Below are positions 22,201-31,909 of a stretch of 64,000 nucleotides of DNA, piece by piece (position 1 is the first letter of the stretch; the number at the start of each line of letters is the position of its first letter). The notes beneath the pieces were generated by a model. It was given only the letters and a program-made list of their open reading frames with translations, searched no databases and was not told the origin of the DNA. The translations under genes were made by a program, and so were the position numbers. This stretch comes from Rhodocollybia butyracea (Eukaryota > Basidiomycota > Agaricomycetes > Agaricales > Omphalotaceae), in NCBI GenBank assembly GCA_015501585.1, contig JADNRY010000258.1, positions 23,538-87,537 on the forward strand. Reading direction: 5' to 3'.

Positions 22201-23589
22201 TTTCCCTGCGCCAAAGACAGTATAACACTTAGCTTCGTCGAGTCGGGAAACGGAAATGAGGGTAGGAGAGGAGTTAGGAACGAAAGCAGTGTCCTTCAGA
22301 TTGAGACGGACAAGTTGACGATGGCGACGACGCGCAAGAAAAACGGCTATACCTCGACCTGCAATCTTCATAGTACCATGACCAAATCCAGTAACCTTCT
22401 GAGAAATGGCCGGATGGTGGAAAGACGTGAAGTCGGCACGAACAGAATGAATGTGAGACGTAGTACCAGAGTCGATAATGATGGGAGGCCTATCGGCAGT
22501 AGTACCAGCTGGATACACTGACTCAGACATAGGCTGGGAGGAATTCACATTTGTAGAAGTCTCGGTCACCGGGTAAGCAGAGAAATCGATAATATTGGCG
22601 CCCGAAGAAGATTCTACGAAATGTGATGAGGTAGACTGCTCAGTTTCACCTCCTCCCCCACTCTCCACATGGTGGGCTTTCTCTTTGCCCTTCTTCTTAT
22701 TTTTCCCCTTTCTGTTACCTCCCTTAGCCTCCATAGCATGTTTCCCACCACCGGGCTTACGGCAAAAATCCTTGGTGTGACCGGGAGTGTGGCAGTTGAC
22801 ACAATAATAATCTCCACGGGCCGCATAGGAGCGTTCGAGCACAGCGACGGCGGCTTCTACGTTCGACATGCCGGAATTAGAGTTCTCGTCAGGATGAGCT
22901 GAACGGTAAGAACCTAAAATCTGTTGGACAGTCGACTCAAGAGTAGTGCTGGAGGTGAGAGAGAAACTGCGGATCCAGGTGTGCCAAGACCCGGTCGCAC
23001 CTTCCTCATTGGGGAGAGTAGTGACAAGAATAGCAGAGGCAAACCCTTCCTCCACAACGTACCCAGCTTTCCGGATATCCTGCAGAGCGGATTCGAAACC
23101 CTGAAGATGGGCGGACAAAGAATCAAAGCTATGCTGGAGCGGAAGTCGGCGGGTGAGTCGGGAGAAGAACGTCATGATGAGACCAGAACCCTGAGGACCA
23201 TAAGTACCCGAAAGTCGTTTATAGGCGGCGGCGCTTGTAAGACCTTCTACCATGCTGACCATGCTCTCAGAGATACACTGGAGAAGCATGTTCATCATAT
23301 AAGAATCCATCCGTTGCCAGATAAGATACTTAGTGTCGGTATCGGAAGGACAAACAAGCGCGCCCGACAAAATAGACTGACATCCTACTGTGCGAGCACC
23401 AGCGAGGAAGACGGCAGACCAAGACGAAAAATTCGTTTCACCTTTGAGCTTAGTGTCACGAGGGAAGAGTGAATTTCCACCACTAGGGATGGTCCAATCA
23501 CTCGGAATAGTCGGCGCGGTCATAGTGGTCTGTGTACTCGAAGTAGTCTGAGTAGGTTGGGTAGTAGGAGCGGAAGGGGTAGTAGACAT
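19225..23589 (-). CDS. Copia gag-pol polyprotein, 1,454 residues
   Basis: A single frame with all Copia domains in order. A gag region (about 30-260) is followed by a zinc knuckle, CVNCHTPGHTKDFC (about 262-275). Then come the aspartic protease (IIIDSGTTSH, about 370), the GAG-pre-integrase HH-CC region (HNELGHLNY, CDACAQGK, about 530-590), the integrase core (HSDLWGP, FLDDCSR, RTDNGGEY, about 610-720), the reverse transcriptase with HVDDL in place of the usual YVDDM (about 1000-1240), and RNase H (AYTDSNF through STSEAEYYAA, about 1310-1400). Integrase before reverse transcriptase is the Copia order. The ATG at 23589 follows a 100 bp leader after the 5' LTR. No frameshift or stop interrupts it. 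It supplies all functions for reverse transcription and integration. Confidence 0.95.
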   Translation of the reverse strand: MSTTPSAPTTQPTQTTSSTQTTMTAPTIPSDWTIPSGGNSLFPRDTKLKGETNFSSWSAVFLAGARTVGCQSILSGALVCPSDTDTKYLIWQRMDSYMMNMLLQCISESMVSMVEGLTSAAAYKRLSGTYGPQGSGLIMTFFSRLTRRLPLQHSFDSLSAHLQGFESALQDIRKAGYVVEEGFASAILVTTLPNEEGATGSWHTWIRSFSLTSSTTLESTVQQILGSYRSAHPDENSNSGMSNVEAAVAVLERSYAARGDYYCVNCHTPGHTKDFCRKPGGGKHAMEAKGGNRKGKNKKKGKEKAHHVESGGGGETEQSTSSHFVESSSGANIIDFSAYPVTETSTNVNSSQPMSESVYPAGTTADRPPIIIDSGTTSHIHSVRADFTSFHHPAISQKVTGFGHGTMKIAGRGIAVFLARRRHRQLVRLNLKDTAFVPNSSPTLISVSRLDEAKCYTVFGAGKCVTFSKDDAGTFIQRLIDEEDVVFTGTKDDSRLYHLDSAPSTSAFTSSTSDKPPLYSKLVQLHNELGHLNYPACRDLYRSGTLEGMTVKLTASELAAEPPICDACAQGKLTRARFPESNSRASEPLGLVHSDLWGPAPVLTTTGMGYLITFLDDCSRMAWGYLLRRKSDAFTAFKQWLVEVEKVTGKKLKVFRTDNGGEYITNEWRDWMKEHGIRWEKTAPYTPEQNSRSERLNRTIFDRVRTILIHSQLPLSMWGYAVWYILNIRARTYASPLPKGETPYHLWYKKHPDRRKLHSFGCKVWVYNNSQEHKLDARGTPGIFLGFDETRVAYYVYTPGKGVRSAISVKFDDNTNGDGLLSAVGESYDYSSLKNPTYKDDDEFSPITAPSALPPDPPVPVPPATPPPRAPRPNPRMPSDATPAKTRSRARAEVQPQIDEDIPPHVELDMDDSGDEGEMPELAHILSGEIPFNVSQALNSPDHAEWEAACHYELNQLLETGTYSLVPPPPDRKAIGTRWVFAIKRNANTQAIEVYQARLVAQGFTQIPGIDFVDIHAPTARIESIRGIATVAAIQDWEIHVIDVKSAYLNSTIPDDQPTYVKQPPGFAVRGKDSWVWKLNKALYGLKQSGFLWYEKLKSVLVELGFQVCISDPCVFFRRSSDGIIIIATHVDDLALFGSSILQIIQFKDEFRTHFDISDKGEISQFLGMTVTRDRSARTISFSQRSYILSLISRFRLDDAHPVGTPMEKTVLSKADCPSDDSPEQREMRLVPYAEGVGSLMHASTRTRPDITRSTQQVAQFMHNPGHIHWKAVKRIIRYLKGTVDFVLVLGGKSLLFFAYTDSNFVDHLEHGRSVSGAALTFGTGCFSWYTRKQTAVVTSTSEAEYYAAGSCGREVVWFRSLLQELDFTQPEPTQMFVDSSSALKNINSDQVTNANKHIKIHHHWIREAVHCGDIQTAVVASRDNVADIFTKALDGETHRQATRLLGLVPMHSR

Positions 23590-23671
23590 CGATAGAGACG
23601 AGGGTTATGCAGGAAGAGAAGATAAAAGATTCGATTCCGGTAATCACTATAAGGCTGGCTGTATCAGGCGG

Positions 23672-23688
23672 ACTCGGGGCCCATAACC
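23672..23688 (-). other. Primer binding site, half-tRNA type
   Basis: On the minus strand the bases after the 5' LTR read GGTTATGGGCCCCGAG. This is complementary to the anticodon stem-loop of initiator methionine tRNA (around the CAU anticodon), not to a tRNA 3' end. Drosophila copia uses the same internal tRNA fragment, so half-tRNA priming is likely. Confidence 0.7.
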
Positions 23689-24036
23689 TGTTGGAACTAA
23701 GAGACACGTTAGTACGATGTACAACTAAGCTCAGCCAGAAGTGATGAAGGCTGAATCATATTACCATACCTAAGAGACACGTTAGTACGATGTACAACTA
23801 AGCTATAGGTACAGTATGAGCATAATGGACATAGAGCATAAGTATAATAGACATACCTCAGCCAGAAGTGATGAAGGCTGAGGAAAAGAAGGGAACGTCG
23901 ATACGTACAGTATAAGTAGAAATCCGTATCAGTGAAATAAAAGTTAAAACAAATGATAAGAACTCGGGTCTGATATCTACTCGGTATTGGAGCTGTACAT
24001 ACCGGCGGCCATATACCGCGGACCGAATATCCAACA
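23689..24036 (-). repeat. 5' LTR of the Copia element
   Basis: The second 348 bp LTR, upstream of gag-pol on the minus strand. Same sequence as the 3' LTR by eye. Confidence 0.9.
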
Positions 24037-24041
24037 TTAAC

Positions 24042-27000
24042 TGGATCTGTAAAAGAGGTTGATAAATAATTTAATAAAATGTAATCATAATGTGAAACTT
24101 ACCTGTTTCGGATGGTAGCTGAATAGCAAATTCTGAGGATTTGATCCACTTAGTCGATTTAGGATTAACCCAGATTCCTCTCTCCTCTGGTGACAGCTTG
24201 TGATATTTGGTAGATTTTGGATTTGTGGGGTCACTTATATCAATGTTTAGCAACTGGCGGACATGTTCTAGTTGCTGCTGATAGAAGTAATCCTGAGCGC
24301 TCAGACCTCCCCGAAGCCTATAAATAACCGCATAGGTAAGATAACCAGCAGGTATTTCAGCTGGCTCAGACCCAGCCAGAAGTGTTTCCAGTGATCCAGT
24401 TCTAAGCGTACTGTAGCCTTTGTGTTTCAGTCCATCATGGTCATAAACTGAACGTCGGCCTTTTGTAGGAACAACAAACCGAGCAATGAAGTGACTATGG
24501 CCAAAGAAAATCCATCCAACAAGTTCATACATGGCACCTTTTTTCTTCCCCTCTGCTTTGGTAAGTGGATAGAGCTCGAGTGGAAAGTTCCAAAGGTTGC
24601 GAGATTCAGAAAAGTATTCAGGTTCGAGAACTAGAAGTGTTGGTAGCCGGATCATGAATTTGGCATGAGTACAGTAACCGAGACAATGCTGATATGTTTC
24701 CAAGGTGTCCTCGAAATCAGCACGTCTCCAGCACCAAGGTGTTTCGCAATTTGCCGAAATGGCAGTTTTGAGATTCGTTATACTCTTGAACCATTCAGAG
24801 ACTTTTCCATTATATGTCGCAAAAGCGGGGCCATCAAACTGGGAGTAAATCGCACCTTGGTGCAATGGGCGGGAGAGAAGAATGTGATCAGACTGTAAAA
24901 TCTCAGCGGTAGGTCGACAAATGTCAACATGATAATAAATTGCACAGAAATATCTCTGGGAAGAGTCATAATCTTTGCTGCGCAAGCTGCCGCCTGGAGA
25001 GATGATGTTTCCAAGCCAGCTCTGAGTGATTAAAATAATCTTCAATAAAACTACTAGTGGAGAAAGGAAGCAACTTACAAGGGCATCTCGGAATGCACTT
25101 TCATTAGTAAAACTGACCAAGCCCTGGTCAATGAGATATGACCGCAGACTGTTACGCTGTTGGGAGAGGTTCAGCGATGCTGAAGAGCTGGAATAACTGG
25201 ATAGTGGCCATCCATAACGTGTCTCAAAATAGGTGAAAAGATACAGAATGTGCCGTGGGGGCTCTCGTTGGCGTTCTTCTGCAATGAGCTTTTGCATGTC
25301 ATGCCAGTGAGCTTTGCTGTAAGCAACAGCAGACCATAGGACCTCTAGAGTAGCATCTATCCAACATGAATTACCCCTGTTTTGAATACCAGGGAGCAAG
25401 GGGTAGGCTCTTGCAGATATTTGATCAAACTCGGCATCAAAGTTGTAATCAGCTGATGGGGAAATGAAGGGATATGGCTTTTTAGGGGGCCGGGAGGTCA
25501 CAGCTTCAGTGGGTACTACAATTCCCATGTTGGCCGTTTCTGTTTTCAAATCTGAAGCTGAAGTATCACTCTCCTGGCTGGATACACGATTTACTTCTTG
25601 GTTCAATAAATAACTGAAGTCGCACGCTATGACAGTAATACACTCACTTGGGCGCTTCTTCCGTTTTTCCTTCAATTCTGCCAACTTTTCACTCTTTACT
25701 TTGGATTCCTTCACTGTTTCTTCCCGCCTTCTCCGCTTCCACAGCCGCTTTGGGGGTTTACCTTCTTCAAGGTCTCTTTTTTTCCTCCCAGGATTACAAG
25801 ATGCCTTTGTCCGGCCATGTTTCTTGTACTGCTGTTGGCGGTATTCCAATCCTGGCATCCCATAACCATCCTTCCCACCAGCTATATATATCTGAGTCAG
25901 AATACTATCCTAGAATGCAAAATTGTACACACCCAAAACATGGTCGTAACGGCCATGAAACCATTTCTCTACAACCAGTAGCCCATTAAATCCTAGAATC
26001 AAATCAAACTTCCTTCCACCAGCCACTTGATAGATGGTATTGTGCATCGACTCCTCAGCATTTGAAGTTTCCGGAATTTGAGCAACTACTTCTGCAGACA
26101 TATGACGTCGAGATGCAAAGATCATCCGAGAATGAGCAGGTTGCAACCACCATGCTAGCCATGGCTTAATACGTGGCCAACGCATCAAAATGGTATCAAC
26201 CGTTCCTTGAAACTTCTCCTTTGACTTTAAAGTGCACAGCAAAAGAACAAGTTTCTTGAACTGCTCCCCGTCACCATCCCGGAAAATACCCCCACTACGT
26301 GTGACATCTGTGACACCAGAACGGAAGTGATACTCGCAACCTCGAAGAAGTTTTTCTGCAGCCTCCTCCAACTCTGTCTCTGTGCGGTTGTCAAAGTCAG
26401 CCTCTAAACAGAGGTCCATGAATGCTGCTTTGAATCCAAGCATTTGGGGATCACTGAAGTCAACCACCTTGACAAACAATTCAATGATGGTTTAGAAAAC
26501 TAGTGAAATCTCCTACCATAACAAACATTTCATCCCTTACTGCCAATCCTTGTTGCTGTGCTTGATCACAGATGGAGTCAAAAACTCCTTTGAAATGATA
26601 GCGATAGTGCTGAATAGTGGCTCCATCAGCAAAAGTAAAAAGCCCTGGAACCCAAACCCCAAGTGCTGCACTGAATACCGAGGTGACAATGAGTAGATGG
26701 CGTCCAACTGACCAATATCCATGAGCAGCATCGGTGATAAGACCTTTGACAGGTGCAACTAGCTTGTTCGGGACATCATCTGCCACATCTCCTATAAGAG
26801 CTTCAGGTAGAAGTCTTTTGCACATCCAGCCTGTCTGCACAGAAACAACAGCCACATCTGGGTAGAACAGAGCTGTCCGGACAAGGCCAGGATGACTTTT
26901 CTGCCAGTGGGTGAACTGATCCACAAACCAGTGTCCGTTCTGGGCAAGTGTGTGTGCCTTGAACTCTCGAGCTTTATAGGCAACAAAATCCCTATTCTTT

Positions 27001-28447
27001 CCAGCCTGTCCAATATCTGCTGCCCCTTCTCCATATCCCCCAACAGTTTGAGGACCCACCACCAGCCCAGCTGGACCTAGCTTTGGATGATCACTCACAA
27101 GCTGTTCAAACTTCCGCTGTTCTGAAGCAGAGAAATGCTTGACTTGGGGAATGCGAGAGTGATTGTGAGCAACACCATTGAGGTATCGGAATTTTGTAGT
27201 GGTATCATCACCTCCAATACGGCCCCATTTGATCAAGACAGATTTTGTGGGGCACTGATGATGCATAAGAACAGATCCACATCGACAGAATTGTGAGAGC
27301 TGTTCTCGCCGAGGATTCGATTGGACTTTGGGGCGTAAGATGATGTTGCAATCATCATTGACACATGAAATGACACCCAGGCATTGTTTGTTGGAAATTA
27401 GACCCCCTTCAATACTAGTGGAAGAAACAGATCCCTTTTTATCTCCACCATTACCCCTTGTCACCCAGTGAACTTCTAGACCCTTGTGAGTCTTGAACTC
27501 TGCATATGTCAAGTCGATTCCAAATTGTCCAGAAGGCCATCCATCCCAGCAACCCTTGTCCAAAAGAGCAATTGAGGTGAAAGGAACACCAACATCAAGT
27601 CTTCGACGGGCACTTGCATGAGGTTGGATAGGTAAAGGGATAAATTTGGTTAATGGAGCAGGGTCTGACAAGTCAATTTCAGGCCATTTGGAGAAATTGT
27701 GTGACTGCAAGACAGGTTTAGAAGCAGAGTTTGGAGGTTGAGCGCTGGTCTGTGACACTGCGGCTATAGGTGCAGTGTGACTTAGCATGGTGTTGCCATT
27801 GACTGGCACAAACTCGCCCAAAGAGTTTTTCCTGTATAGAGTAGAGGTGGAAGAAAGGGAGGGTAGATTGACCCCAGAGGGGCCAGAGGGGAAGCCACCA
27901 CGCTCATGAAGAACATAACTTAGAATAGAGCCTGAGCATATATGAGATATGTTTCTATGTAAATAAAGTCATTGTACTCGCCAGACTTCGGATCCAATAC
28001 TGGTATAAGTCCGGTGCCATTAAACTGTGGCAATTCAAATGATCCCTTGGATGAGAATTTGTGTCATTCACGTCGAGACTGATTGTGCTTTTTGTAAGAC
28101 TTTGATGGTTGACGAAAATCCCAAGTCTCCTCTTCAGAATACTCAGGTGATGAGACCCTACGCCGCTTATTACGGCGGCGCTTTTTGTTGTGATCGTGAG
28201 AGGAGTATTCATCCGAGGAGTTGAATAGTTCATCGGACTGGCGCTTGCGTTTGGGTTTGGGTTTGCGGTTTGTCTCCAGGAACCAATTCAAAACTGATTG
28301 GGCAATGTTTCGCTGGTTCTTGCATTCAAAGGTATCCTTCTGCTTGAATATTACTAGGACTCACAACAAAGTTCATTTTCTCTTAGAAACAGGAAAAGTG
28401 TTTTGCTGGGCACTGTAACGTTTGGGGGAAAGGGCTTTTTGAGCCAT
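24042..28447 (-). CDS. MULE-type transposase fused to a USP-like cysteine protease (5' part of a broken gene)
   Basis: Proposed start ATG at 28447. A Lys/Arg-rich nuclear-signal-like region (KPKPKRKRQ, NKKRRRNKRRR; 28280-28100) comes first. A WRKY-GCM1-like zinc finger lies at 27420-27170 (CVNDDC, CRCG, HNH). The DDE transposase core follows: first Asp in LITDAAHGYW (about 26735), second in VVDFSDPQ just after an intron (26515-26467), and Glu in NAEESMH (about 26070). After another intron comes a basic linker, then a ubiquitin-specific-protease-like domain: Cys box NRGNSCWID (about 25370), His box GHSHFIARF with YDHDG (about 24500-24430). Further 50-65 bp introns keep the frame, for example 25078-25018 and 24095-24052. 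The last exon is cut by Copia after DPV. Fusion of a MULE transposase with this SCW-type protease is, from memory, seen in agaricomycetes. The 5' exons above 27840 are uncertain. Confidence 0.75.
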
Positions 28448-28659
28448 TTGGCCAACCTTTATACTCAGTCCAAAACCCATCATTTTCAATTCAAATAAAT
28501 TTAGATCAAACGATATGCGCATGGCCGCCGCGTACCGCCGTTTAGGATGCTCCCAGCAGACTGTAAGTTATGAGCTTACAGTAATCCTTCTAAACAGTAC
28601 AGACGCAATGTATTTATTCCAATAGACAATTCTGTTATAAAAAAATCTATGGCGTGACA
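28448..28659. other. Upstream flank of the transposase gene
   Basis: Non-coding. A TTTATAC (GTATAAA on the minus strand) at 28458-28464 lies too close to the proposed ATG for a normal TATA box, which is one reason to doubt that start. The palindrome TAAGTTATGAGCTTA lies at 28564-28578. Confidence 0.35.
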
Positions 28660-28775
28660 AGTCACAGGTGCTCGCACTCTGCTCGCACCGCCGTGCACGC
28701 TCGCACGCACTCGCACCCGAGAGCTCGCACTAGCCCGCACTGCCTCGCACGGAGCCCGCACGTTGCTCGCTAATT
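28660..28775. repeat. CTCGCAC-rich repeat, right part
   Basis: About ten copies of CTCGCAC, CCCGCAC or close variants in 110 bp, in the same orientation as the runs at 12369-12460 and 16127-16175. Confidence 0.5.
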
Positions 28776-31700
28776 TCAACGTGCCGCTCATGTACTTGAT
28801 ACGTACCGCGATGTTTCCACTATCGAGGCAAATTTGGCTCTTGGATTTCCCCAGGGTAAGTCTTAACCTTATAGACTATAGACTCAATAGCTGATGTAGT
28901 CACAGAATTGTAGACTTACACTCGTATCTGGGAGACTACTCGACCCCATTGCTCTCAGGTTTATCCGATACAAACTCAATGAAAAGGTTTGTACAACTCT
29001 GGCTGCATTCTCTCGACGCATTGAACGCACACAGTGGCGCTTATCGAATCTCACTGTATGTGCCGGTGTGACTACAGCTGCTGTTCTTCCAGATTCTGCT
29101 TATGATACCTACTATACCCGCTATCTCCTTAAATTCCTACCCAAATTCCGGGCGGTCAAGCATTTGCCATAAAGCTTCGTCCTACCAACAAACGTTCACC
29201 ATCTTCCATGCTTCTCGATTAGCGCTAGAAGAAGTACATCCTCCACAGTGGAGGCAATTGAAGTAAGTCTCCATTCCGATAACTTCTTATTCAAGTTGCC
29301 TGATCTGTCTGAACGGGCATTGAGGAAAGCATGTGGTACGTCTTCGTGCCGGACATCGCTTGAAATAAAACTCAACTTTTCGCATTCGCTCATAGGCGAG
29401 AACCCCAGTGAGTTTGGCCCATCGTGGTTATAATATTCTTCTATTCTCATTGTTAAGCCGTTCCTATTCGGGCAGCCAAATTCATTCACAGAGACTGAGT
29501 GTGTTTTTAAGGCTTTCTTTCATTTGATAAGTGGATACAGTCTGGGCTTATCGAAAAGAGTGAGCCTCAGCGTAGCCTTCATTCCTTTTATATGTATGAT
29601 CGCCAACTCATATACGCTTAGGTTACGAAGAAGCTCGAAAGATGAAAGTCAAGCAAATGTCCAAGTGCTGCATGACCTTGTTAATGTACACTTCGTACTT
29701 TCGACCTTCATCGACTATCGATTATCATTGGAGCCCTCAATCTTCAACGCGTGCCGCACAATGGGTCTTACTTGCTACTTATCTTTGGCGGGAAGGAAGT
29801 CACTAGTTCATTTGTGAGTGGTCAAGACTGTTAAGAAGGAGAGTAAACAAATGTAAAAATGAAAGCTGATGCTAGACCAGCATGAAGTATCATGAAGTAT
29901 CTTTTGTGCTAATAATCATCCGCCTCCCATCGTCGCTTCTAACATCAAATATCAGCTCAGTTTCCGACGCTCGTTCCTTCCCTTTCCGTAACCTAAAGGC
30001 ATTTCCCTCCCGACAGGTCAACGGAATGCTTTCCCCTGCTTCTTCCGTCACTCACACAAAAGGTAACTGTAGACCTTGAGCCCGTGCTTTTCTATTCCTC
30101 CAGCACATGAAGACACTGATAGCTGCCAAGAAGAGATAACTTGACGAGAACCAGTGTGGTTGGGCCGGCGTTGTAGTAGGCTATGGAGTTGTTCCGATGG
30201 GCAACGGGTCGCAGGTGCGGATACCGCAGGTACATCCAACGGCTTGACTACGCTACTCAGTATTTTAGCTGACCCTTTGACTACACTTGCAAAGTCAACC
30301 CCCATAAAATGGAGAATCATGTCATGCATAATATGCGGTGTATCGAACGGGTTGATATGCGAACACATTGATAATCTTGATAGAAAAACATCGGTACGAA
30401 ATGAAGAACATTTGGTTCTCGGCTCACCTTGGTGTAAGTCAAGTTTCTTGAGGAAGCCCGGGAGGTTCCTGCAGGTAATCCATTGACGGTCCAGGATTGG
30501 GTTTGAACCCTCTACCAGAACTTAAAACGATAACCGTTAAGCGTTCAAAAGTTAATCCACCCCAAGCACTTTTGCACCATTCCAGGTTAATTCTTTGATC
30601 ATAACCTCCATCCGACATAGCTGATCGCCGGTAAACATAGGGGCCAATATCTTCTCGAGAACTCATAGTACAAAACAAGTGACTGAAGAATTCAACTCAC
30701 CTCAATCGTGAAGCTTGCTGTGGGTGCGGCTTTGGCATTTGACCCACGATGCAGAGTAATTCTGCGTGCAGCGCAAGGAGGGCATCTCTGCGAGGCTATA
30801 TTTCAGGACTCGTGAAAATGGGTGCGTGTGCGCATGGTAGTAGGGGGAGGTACATCGAGGAATGTGGTTACGTATAGGTTTGATATCCGGAGGCTAATTT
30901 ATTCCACATGCAGGCATGGTATTGTCTGAACGAACATTGTATATGCTGATACCATCCTCCATGCTGTGAATTACAACATGAGAACATGCATTATCAAAGC
31001 GAAGCCGAAACGCACTCTCTCTCTCGAATTTTAGGAACCTCTGATGGTACATTCTCACAATTTTGCACAGATATCGGTTCCTGCAGTGGTCTGTGACTTT
31101 TGCTATAAATCTATACGTCGTCAGTAGTATACAATCATATCTTCCTTCCATGGCTTTGATATTACACGTTGCGTCAAAAAAAACAGAGTGAGAAGAACGA
31201 AAATGTCCAGACCTACGTCAATATTTTCCTCCAATATTCCCATTTTGAAACAGTAAAAGGAAAGAGGGACGTCCATCCACCCATTCCGATGGATGCGCCT
31301 TTAAGAATTACTTCCAAGCCAGAATTTAGTACAGCATCAGATGCAGTGAATGGTTAGTCCAACATCGATAACAAAAGATGTGACTAACGAAATATTGCCC
31401 AGCATAACTCGCTTCACCGAAGTATGTCTAACTGAAGGACAAATGAACGTCGTTGCGGAAACAAGTACACCGCACATCCGTCTGGTTGTGCTTGGGAGAT
31501 ATTTGATAAGAATTGCAAAGGACGGCTATGGTGAAGCCTGCAGCTAAGCGTACGCGTAAATGCCATTTAAAAAGGGCGAGGGATTGATCTGCACACGTGC
31601 TCTATAGTTCTGACTAAGTATGTACAAACTAGTCTGTACTTGTATACCAGAGAATCTTCAATCCAGTACCAGCTCTGTAGCAAAGAGAAAGATTGCCGCG

Positions 31701-31900
31701 TACCATGGACCATTGATGGATATCCCTCCTACTCCTTCCGAGACGTTGAGCCCTCTTTTGCCATATAAACCAGTTGCAAGTCCTTGTACGCGTATTTGTG
31801 ATGGAAGAGACCGAAGCAGACCGACCTGAAGAAGCGCAACTAATTGCCTAGATAGGAAATTTGTCGCAACACTCCAGCAGATCCATTGTCCCTTCAAGCT
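28776..31900. other. Non-coding stretch with gene fragments
   Basis: No complete gene seen. On the plus strand 28935-29172 reads about 80 residues without a stop (around RRIERTQWRLSNLTVCAGV) and may be a relic exon. 29740-29880 resembles the upstream region of the NACHT gene at 10560-10720, sharing CACTAGTT and then TTGTGAGTGGTCAAGACTGTT. A minus-strand frame at 29196-29489 and others here lack domain-like content and splice partners. Confidence 0.4.
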
Positions 31901-31909
31901 TCATTAACT

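Larger units (their letters stand above)
18870..24036 (-). mobile_element. Full-length Ty1/Copia LTR retrotransposon, recent insertion
   Basis: 5,167 bp bounded by two 348 bp LTRs (18870-19217 and 23689-24036) that look identical by eye. Each runs TGTTGG...CCAACA. TTAAC flanks both ends (18865-18869 and 24037-24041), a 5 bp target duplication. One uninterrupted gag-pol frame fills the interior on the minus strand. Identical LTRs, an open frame and an exact target duplication point to a young and possibly active copy. It lies in an exon of the MULE-like gene. Confidence 0.95.
16166..28672 (-). mobile_element. MULE-like transposon carrying a transposase-protease-PHD gene, broken by two insertions
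   Basis: The unit is defined by one minus-strand gene from about 28447 to 16281. Candidate termini are 16166-16188 and the complement of 28672-28650, which share the pattern GCACNTGTSACKKGTCACRCYAT at 17 of 23 positions. The pattern is partly self-complementary, so the match may be chance, and no target duplication was found; treat the ends as tentative. Both ends abut CTCGCAC-rich DNA, which may be the target. Nested inside are a Copia element and a hAT-type MITE. Confidence 0.5.

Noticed and set aside
19480..23472. Several plus-strand open frames, up to 258 residues
   Set aside because: Antisense to the Copia gag-pol frame, which carries all the conserved motifs.
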